DNA of 64,000 bases from Branchinecta lynchi (Eukaryota > Arthropoda > Branchiopoda > Anostraca > Branchinectidae): contig JAKZAP010000005.1 in NCBI GenBank assembly GCA_023053575.1, positions 5,642,001-5,706,000 of the forward strand, in the 5' to 3' direction. Of the stretch, positions 58,246 to 64,000 are shown one piece after another. The notes beneath the pieces were generated by a model that worked only from the letters and a program-made list of their open reading frames with translations, was not told the DNA's origin and made no database searches. Each line of letters starts with the position of its first letter. The first letter of the stretch is position 1. The position numbers and the translations under genes are program-made.

Positions 58246-58612
58246 CAACTATCGTGAAGCCCCTGCGTGTGGCTCTGAAAACATTCTGATCTTCCAGTGT
58301 ATTTCGACGTAATGCATCTAAGAGTTCTAAATTGTCGCAGAAGGAGTGAATCAATTACTTCTAAGACCGTTGAGGCCGAGTGGGACTTTAATCTTGTTTA
58401 TCAAGAGCGAAGAAGAAGCTTAAATTTTAGGTGGGGTTTTGGCACTGACCGTCTGACTTCAGCTCAATTGGTCGGTGACTACCGGGCTATATTCAGTTTA
58501 AATTTAAACTCTCGATGCTCCGACACTAGGCCATGTTTCATTGGCCCTTGAGCATTCTCCTGCGGCATTGATGGGATCTTGATTAAACTAGAGAAGATCG
58601 TAAGGCGTATTC

Positions 58613-60283
58613 TCGTCGTTCCCCGAGGCCTGCTCGGGGAGTCCAAGGGAACGGCGAGAATAGAGGGAGTCACTCGACAAGGACTCCGCCTAGGAAAACA
58701 ATGAGAACACGGGGAATACTTCTAAAATGGATTTTGTTCGAAAAAAAAAAATATGCAGTTGACGAATCTAGTCTGGATCCACTTTATTTTTGTTGTTTTT
58801 TAGTTCTGATTCTTTTTAATAAATTTTACACTCCACCAACACCAGCAAAAATTGATTCCCCTCCGAATCTGAAAGGGAGTACTTTTTGGGATCCCAAAAC
58901 GTAAGTGGAGGGATACCTATGACATCGCAAAAGTTGTCCGTCCGTCCGTCTGTAAGCACGATAGCTGTCGAAGGGAATTATATATTTTGATGAAACTTGG
59001 TGTGAGGATTCGTTGGGTCGTCGGACCAGCCGAGTTCGTAGATGGGCTTTGTAGCCCTACATTTAGGGGTGGGGGAGGGGGTTCAAATTAAGGGGCAAAC
59101 AAAATATTTTGAAACAGCTAATGTGATAGTCGATTATGAGGTAAGAAGACATGCTGAACACGATGGTGAAAACCATTTTGTCATCGGACAAGTAGTTCGC
59201 CCGGAATCCGGCCAAAACCGGAAAGTTTGTTGAAAGTAAAAGTTTTATTTGAAGTTGATTAGATGTTCGATTGAGGGGTAGGAAGACATGCTGAAGACGA
59301 TAGTGAAAACTATTTTCTCGACGGACAAGTATTTCGCCCGGAATCCGGCCCAAACCGGAAAGTTTGTTGAAATTAAAAGTTTTATTTGAAGTTGATTAGA
59401 TGTTCGATTTAGAGGTAGGAAGACATGCTGACGACGATGGTGAAAACTATTTTCTCGACGGACAAGTATTTCGACCGGAATCCGGCCCAAACCGGAAAGT
59501 TTGTTAAAATTAAAAGTTTTATTTGGAGTAGATTAGATGTTCGATTCAAGGCAAGAAGACATGCTGAACAGTTATGTGAAAACAATTTTCTACCCGGACA
59601 TGTAGTTCGCCCGGATCCGACCAAAACCGGAAAACTGTTGGAAGTTAAAGTTTTATTTCTAAGTTAATTAGATAAGCGATTTAGGGGTAAGAAGAGATGC
59701 TGAGTCCCTGTATGACAATCATATTTTACCCGGACATATAGTTCGACCGGAATCCGGCTGGAGTCGGAAAATTTGTTATAAGTTAAATTTTTATTTGAAG
59801 CTGATTAGATGTTCATTACTGGGGAAAGAAGATACCCTGAGTTCGTTTTTGAGCTTTCTTTTTTCGCCGGACAAGTAGTTCTGGAGCTCGGCCGAAACCG
59901 GGAAATTGGCAGAAGTGGCAGGAAGTTTACGTCAAAACAGATATGACTTATAGGGGTAAACACAAATGCTGAATCCATATCTAAGCTTGGTTTTCTCAGG
60001 TGATTAGCTATTTGGCCTTAGTCTGTTTCTGAATTTTAATTGTAAAAATGTTCAAGGAGCCTGGCGATGACTGGATCTGGCCAAGACAAGACCCAGTTGT
60101 CTGGATCAGATATTGAATTTTTGGGATCCCATCGAAACCTTTGGTCTTGTTGATGATGGTAATGATAATCGGACCATTCACCGTCCGTGGGTACTCCCGA
60201 AAATACGGTGAGTGAGTCCCCGGGACAAGCGAAAACGCGGGATTCCTCAAGTGGAGTCCTCGGGGAAGGGCGAGAATACGCCT
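58613..60283. mobile_element. Element with AGGCGTATTCTCG inverted ends, hosting a family B copy
   Basis: AGGCGTATTCTCGTCGTTCC (58613) and its near-complement GGAAGGGCGAGAATACGCCT (60264-60283) bracket the family B copy. Beside the left end, TATTCTCGTCGTTCCC pairs with GGGAACGGCGAGAATA (58651-58666) in a fold-back, so an alternative is a short fold-back element plus an independent inverted copy on the right. Confidence 0.45.
58884..60152 (-). mobile_element. Family B element, minus orientation, near full length
   Basis: Starts TTTTGGGATCCCAAAACGTA and ends GGGATCCCATCGAAACCTTT-GGTCTTGTTG. Five internal units with GGAATCCGGCC(A/C)AAACCGGAAA lie at about 59200, 59338, 59475, 59612 and 59750 (period 137). 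It is very similar to the 7544 copy in reverse, so the two are relatively young. Confidence 0.82.
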
Positions 60284-60350
60284 CTAGCTCCTAAGCCGCC
60301 TCTTTTTTCAAGCTTATTTTAAACCTAAAGAAATATGTTCTCTCCCTCAG

Positions 60351-60482
60351 TACCGGGACAGCGTGCAAGAAATTACCAGTATGCTGCAGCGTCACCGGCC
60401 TCTCGTGAGAGCCATGTCTTTTCTGGGCCAGTCGTCAGCTTCGAAGCGATCGAAAGGATTCACACAAAAAGAGCAATTGGAG
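60351..60482 (+). CDS. FANCM: FANCM exon 8
   Basis: Residues 432-475: YRDSVQEITSMLQRHRPLVR, AMSFLGQSSASK and KGFTQKEQLE, all close to the family text of helicase lobe 2 (motif IV to V). Acceptor TCCCTCAG, donor GAG|GTAGGT, phase 0 on both sides. Confidence 0.92.
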
Positions 60483-61183
60483 GTAGGTTGCCCCTTTCAC
60501 TCTCCCCCCCCCCCTCCCCAGGATGCTATTCTTTAATCACCTTCATTTGCACTTCGGAGCTCCGCTCCGCTTCTTGTTGATTTTCTGGTTGGATGGTCTT
60601 CTACTGTTTTGTTCCGTGATAATGTTGGTTCGCTTGACTCAACAGGATTTATAATCCCATAGGCATTTGAATGTTGTTTTCTCTCACTCCGTGTCTAGAC
60701 GAGACTTGAGCGTTGGATTGAAGTGGCAGTTTCCTCCGTTAGCACCACAGCTCTGATAATCGGTGGTTAGCATATTTCAATAGAGATTTCTTCTCCACCT
60801 ACCACAGCGCACACGGAACCGCTACCTGATCCGCCGTTTGTTAATTTCCGACCCATTGTTGACGCTTGAAGCCCTCCTCTAATTTGTGTTCTCCGATTGG
60901 AAACTTACCTCCACATCAATGTGATTCTAAATTAGTGAACGTTTATGGAAAATATTTTTCGAGTGTTTTGTGATTATTTTATATTTCTTTCACGCTGTTG
61001 CTGGAGAATAGTTTAATCAGAAATGAGGTCCAGGTTTCAACTGTCGCTACAAATAAAAATAGTCGAACCCTGGTTTCCTAATTGGTCAGCAGTCAGCATT
61101 TCCAGTGTTTTCGTTAGGAAAGATCCGTTTTCGTTTGGAACGGTCAAGTTCGTCAATACTTTGCCTAAAATACTTAATACTAG
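60483..61183 (+). other. FANCM intron 8
   Basis: A 701-base GT-AG intron with a C-run near 60507. Nothing else recognised. Confidence 0.7.
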
Positions 61184-61496
61184 GTCGTTAGAAGTTTCCG
61201 TGATGGCGGGTACAACACTCTGATCTCAACTTGCGTGGGAGAAGAGGGTCTAGACATTGGCGAAGTAGACCTCATCATCTGCTACGACTCTGGGAAGTCC
61301 CCTACTCGCCTGATCCAGCGAATGGGCCGAACGGGCCGTAAACGGGAGGGGCGTATTGTTATCCTTGTGACAGAAGGGAAGGAGGAGCAGGCATATAACC
61401 AAAGCTTGTACAAACAAAAGAGCATGACGGGGATCTTAAACAGTGATAAATTGATGGCCAAGCTTTGCAAAGACTCTCCAAGGATGGTTCCGAGAG
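61184..61496 (+). CDS. FANCM: FANCM exon 9: motifs V and VI
   Basis: Acceptor AATACTAG chosen because it gives VVRSFRDGGYNTLISTCVGE in frame. Residues 476-579: GEEGLDIGEVDLIICYDS (motif V) and LIQRMGRTGRKREGRIVI (motif VI, arginine fingers R524/R527), then KEEQAYNQS. It ends at SPRMVPR. Donor GAGAG|GTAAGA, phase 1. Confidence 0.93.
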
Positions 61497-62767
61497 GTAA
61501 GAGTTTCTGTTCAAGGGTTTGGATACTTACCTCCTTCCACATTGACAAACCAAATACAATCGTAAACCTAAGGCTTTTCGTTAAACTTTTTCTTTCTGGT
61601 TGCGAACTTTTAAGATCTTCGAGCTTTAAGGTAAGAAATTCCGAAAAGACAGTGGAAAATGGAGCTTTCGAAACCGAATAGTAGAGTATTGGAAAAATTT
61701 CCCAGAAAGTGTTGTAAGTGCTGAAATATCAACCAATTCAAAGCGGGTGTCGACTACCACCTGGCTGAAATTCGATTTAGTGTGTAAAGTGTCCCGAGAA
61801 ATTTATAGAGGCGAAAGCCTTATTATTGCAATTATATTATTATTTTTAAATATCTGGGTCCCATCCTTGACTAAAATCTTTTTTTTAAGCAGCACTCGGA
61901 TGCTTTAGCACTTAAGTTGAGCCGAAATGCAGGAATGCCCTGCTGTCTCAAATGCTTTCTTCCGCGATTTTTTTATTTTTATTTTATCAAAATCGAGCTG
62001 CGTATTTGTTCGATGCCCGCTTCAAAGGGTGTATCACGGGCTATTATTTAGTAAGATACTTCTGTTCCAAAAATTTGGATTTTCACTTCGTACAACTTAC
62101 AATCATATTTGAATGCTTGCGACAAGAAAGGAATAATTTCATCTGCAGTCGAAAACTTATACCGCTTAAGAATGTGTCCGAAAGCTTCTTGGTGCTCTAA
62201 ATGCTGCATTAATGCTGCATTTTTTTTCTTTGTTTTGTCCGAAAGCTGTTACCTTTTTTTCTTCTCTGATACTTCCAGAATACCAAAATTTAAGTCAGGA
62301 AGAAGAAGAAGAAGAAAAAAGAATTAGCTGTATAAAGCTGAAAAAATGGATCAGCTACTGATATCCAACCTTCTTATCTTCTTATCTTTCCTTTCTTCGT
62401 TGGCCATGGTCGCCAGTTGTCTTAGAATTTCGAATGTTTGCCGACTTGTCAGTTGTCTTTTTGAATTTGTTACGTTTGCCGCCGAAAATACTGAGAGAAT
62501 CGCCGTACTCTCCAGTTTCTTCTTGAAAATTTAGCATAAAATTTAGCATTCTTGCTGAATTTCTCGATGAATTTTATGCTGAATCAATGCTGCATTAATT
62601 GAGCGAAAATTGTAAGTCCGAAAGCGAAATGCTGCATAAAATGCTGAATTAATTCAGCATTTTCGTTCGTTTCAGAGCTTTCGGACACGTTCTAAGTTTC
62701 CTGACATCTAACGAAGAAAGAACCTAGTAAAGAAAATTCAATGGCATTGATCAAGTTTTGTTTACAG
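61497..62767 (+). other. FANCM intron 9
   Basis: 1.3 kb, AT-rich, with the inverted-repeat element at 62169-62693. Confidence 0.7.
62169..62693. mobile_element. MITE with AGAAYGTGTCCGAAAGCT inverted ends
   Basis: Ends at 62169-62186 and 62676-62693 are 18-bp inverted repeats with one mismatch. The inside is rich in AATGCTGCAT, GCTGAATTAATTCAGC and CCGAAAGC palindromic words. The flanks read TTA on the left and AAG on the right, so the target duplication is unclear. Confidence 0.65.
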
Positions 62768-63025
62768 GACTGAACCCTGTGTGCCATAAGATGCACATGA
62801 CCGTAGGGACCTTCATCAGTGCTAAGGCTAAGAAGTCGCTGGTTGATGCCGAGAACCCTAATTATTTAATTGGGATGCTGAGGAAGCACGGGTCCACAAG
62901 CAAGACAAATTCTGCTTCGATGTATCTGAGTGACATTGAAATGGCTGAGTGGGGACAGAAGTTTCAGGTCCCAAAACCTACGAAAACTCTGCAACATATT
63001 TCGATGATTTCACTAACTGGAGATG
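62768..63025 (+). CDS. FANCM: FANCM exon 10
   Basis: Acceptor TTTACAG. Residues 580-665: GLNPVCHKMHMTVGTFISAK, then a variable linker and MAEWGQKFQVPKPTKTLQ. PRMVP-G-NP.(L/C)HKM is the family's post-helicase signature across the exon 9/10 junction. Donor GATG|GTAAGT, phase 1. Confidence 0.88.
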
Positions 63026-63601
63026 GTAAGTATTTTCCAGAAAAATTGTAATGTCACACAAGTATTCTCCTCGAGCCACGAATACTGCGGACACGTCATC
63101 AGGGTCGGGCTCTCGCAAGCTGAATTCCAGCCATAGTATTTTGAAACCATCATCAAGTCCGTACGATTAAGTTGAGATTGTTTAAAAAGCATGATAAAAG
63201 TGCAGAAGATCCGGTCGGGAAAATCCGATCGTTTGTTTGCGTCATAAGCAGAATACTCTGAACTTTCTGGTCATCTATTCCTCGCTCAGCAGCTGCTTCG
63301 TCTTAAAATTCTGCACTAATCCTGTTTCGATAAAGTCACTCAGATTAAAGTTTGCGCAGTTCTCAGTTTATTTATGCAAAATTCAGTCTCTGGTAGAGGC
63401 TTTGCGGACATATGAATATAAGGAATCTGGAATCCGGTTCCAATATTTTCGCTCAGAGAATTCGGAAATTGCTTAGTTCACCACATGGTTTCAAAGATGC
63501 AACAGAAAGACAGTTGTTTCCATCCAGAACGACCAGAACTACTGGTTTTGGTGTCATGCAGCCTAATTCCTGTAGCTTAGGTAACTTTATTGTGATTTTA
63601 G
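63026..63601 (+). other. FANCM intron 10
   Basis: A 576-base GT-AG intron. No repeat or gene recognised. Confidence 0.7.
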
Positions 63602-63820
63602 AACCAAACAACAAGAAGCAAAACTGGTTCGATCTTTCTGAGTATATTCTGTGGCAAGCTGAACAACAAAGGACTGGAGTTGTCGAGCATAGCTCTGTGA
63701 CGAAGAACATGACTTCACTCTTACAAATGATCCAGATCCTGAAGGAGAACGGAGACGCTTTCGACTACGAGAGGGAGATGAACATGTACTTCAAGCCCGC
63801 CGATGTATGCATAGAAACAG
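63602..63820 (+). CDS. FANCM: FANCM exon 11
   Basis: Acceptor GATTTTAG. Residues 666-738: WFDLSEYILWQAEQQRTGVV, then TSLLQMIQILKENGDAFDYE and MYFKP. LSE..LWQ followed by L.QMI and a YE.E motif matches the family's conserved block after the helicase. Donor ACAG|GTACTG, phase 1, so at least one more exon lies beyond the window. Confidence 0.85.
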
Positions 63821-64000
63821 GTACTGGCCTAGGCTGTTTGTGTCCGCAAGAGCCCAAGCTATTGATCAGCGTTGCCTTAGGCTGGAAGGGCCTAACTGAT
63901 CATCGTTCGCGAGTTAAGGGACATCTTACTCAAACTGATTTCTCCTCAATATTCATCCAACTATGTTTTCACTATGTATGTCATTATTCATTATGTTTTC
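63821..64000 (+). other. Start of FANCM intron 11
   Basis: Intronic sequence running off the window end. Confidence 0.7.

Larger units (their letters stand above)
54991..60350 (+). other. FANCM intron 7, 5.4 kb
   Basis: Dominated by the full-length family A element (55538-58245) and an inverted-repeat element (58613-60283) that contains a family B copy. 54991-55537 shows nothing recognisable except a G-rich stretch near 55430. Confidence 0.8.
37414..64000 (+). other. FANCM: Gene span: FANCM/Hef-type DNA helicase, 3-prime incomplete
   Basis: Eleven exons (37414-37633, 39757-39924, 47740-47912, 49250-49486, 51855-51935, 52542-52704, 54740-54990, 60351-60482, 61184-61496, 62768-63025, 63602-63820) join in frame to 738 residues. 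Visible motifs: SLPTGLGKT (motif I), VVDEAHKA (II, DEAH), LSATPG (III), VGEEGLDIGEVDLII (V) and QRMGRTGR (VI). Order, spacing and wording match animal FANCM, the branch-point DNA translocase that anchors the Fanconi anaemia core complex and remodels stalled forks. The long C-terminal part (MHF-binding remainder, ERCC4-like end) lies beyond the window. Known for the family: ATP-dependent translocation. Inferred: the gene is intact, since no stop or shift was found. Confidence 0.93.

Noticed and set aside
1..64000. tRNA, rRNA or other structured RNA genes
   Set aside because: No promoter-box pair with a cloverleaf and no conserved rRNA segment was recognised by eye; a covariance-model scan would be decisive.

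Overview
The window is eukaryotic, almost certainly animal, nuclear DNA. It has GT-AG introns of 0.4 to 8 kb, two spliced genes of animal families, and dense interspersed repeats: non-LTR retrotransposons, MITEs, and two families of repeat elements carrying internal tandem arrays. A short (TTAGG)n run at 32551-32575 hints at an arthropod, but that is weak evidence. I saw no prokaryotic operon, CRISPR array, rRNA or tRNA.

Gene 1 (minus strand, 23511 down to 11411) was assembled from nine exons whose splice phases all agree. They give an open frame of 882 residues: an acidic N-terminus, a THAP zinc finger, a Cys/His-rich region I do not recognise, a BTB/POZ domain, eight C2H2 or C2HC fingers and an acidic tail. 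THAP, BTB and C2H2 modules in one predicted transcription factor is the most interesting protein-level observation here.

Gene 2 (plus strand, from 37414 past the window end) is a FANCM/Hef-type DNA translocase of the Fanconi anaemia pathway. Eleven exons (738 residues) cover helicase motifs I, II, III, V and VI, the region between the two helicase lobes and the start of the post-helicase region. One intron uses a GC donor. The introns are full of mobile elements. The two genes are divergent, about 14 kb apart.

The left end (1-11260) is nearly all repeats: tandem arrays, a 282-bp satellite inside an element with a 3-prime hairpin (family A), elements with a palindromic GGGATCCC motif at each end and a 137-bp internal repeat (family B), a fold-back MITE with a visible empty site, and a decayed LINE. 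Between the genes (23512-37413) lie a family B copy, an L1-like LINE, palindromic MITEs, a pogo-like element with TA target duplications, and about 4.5 kb of AT-rich sequence with nothing recognisable. The FANCM introns hold three more LINE pieces, a hAT relic with a BED finger, a 108-bp hAT MITE nested in another MITE with a perfect 8-bp target duplication, and further A and B copies.

The repeats are not evidently functional for either gene. Families A and B share a distinctive 3-prime module (AAGTTTCATC followed by a GACGGACGGAC-rich run), which suggests related mobilisation.
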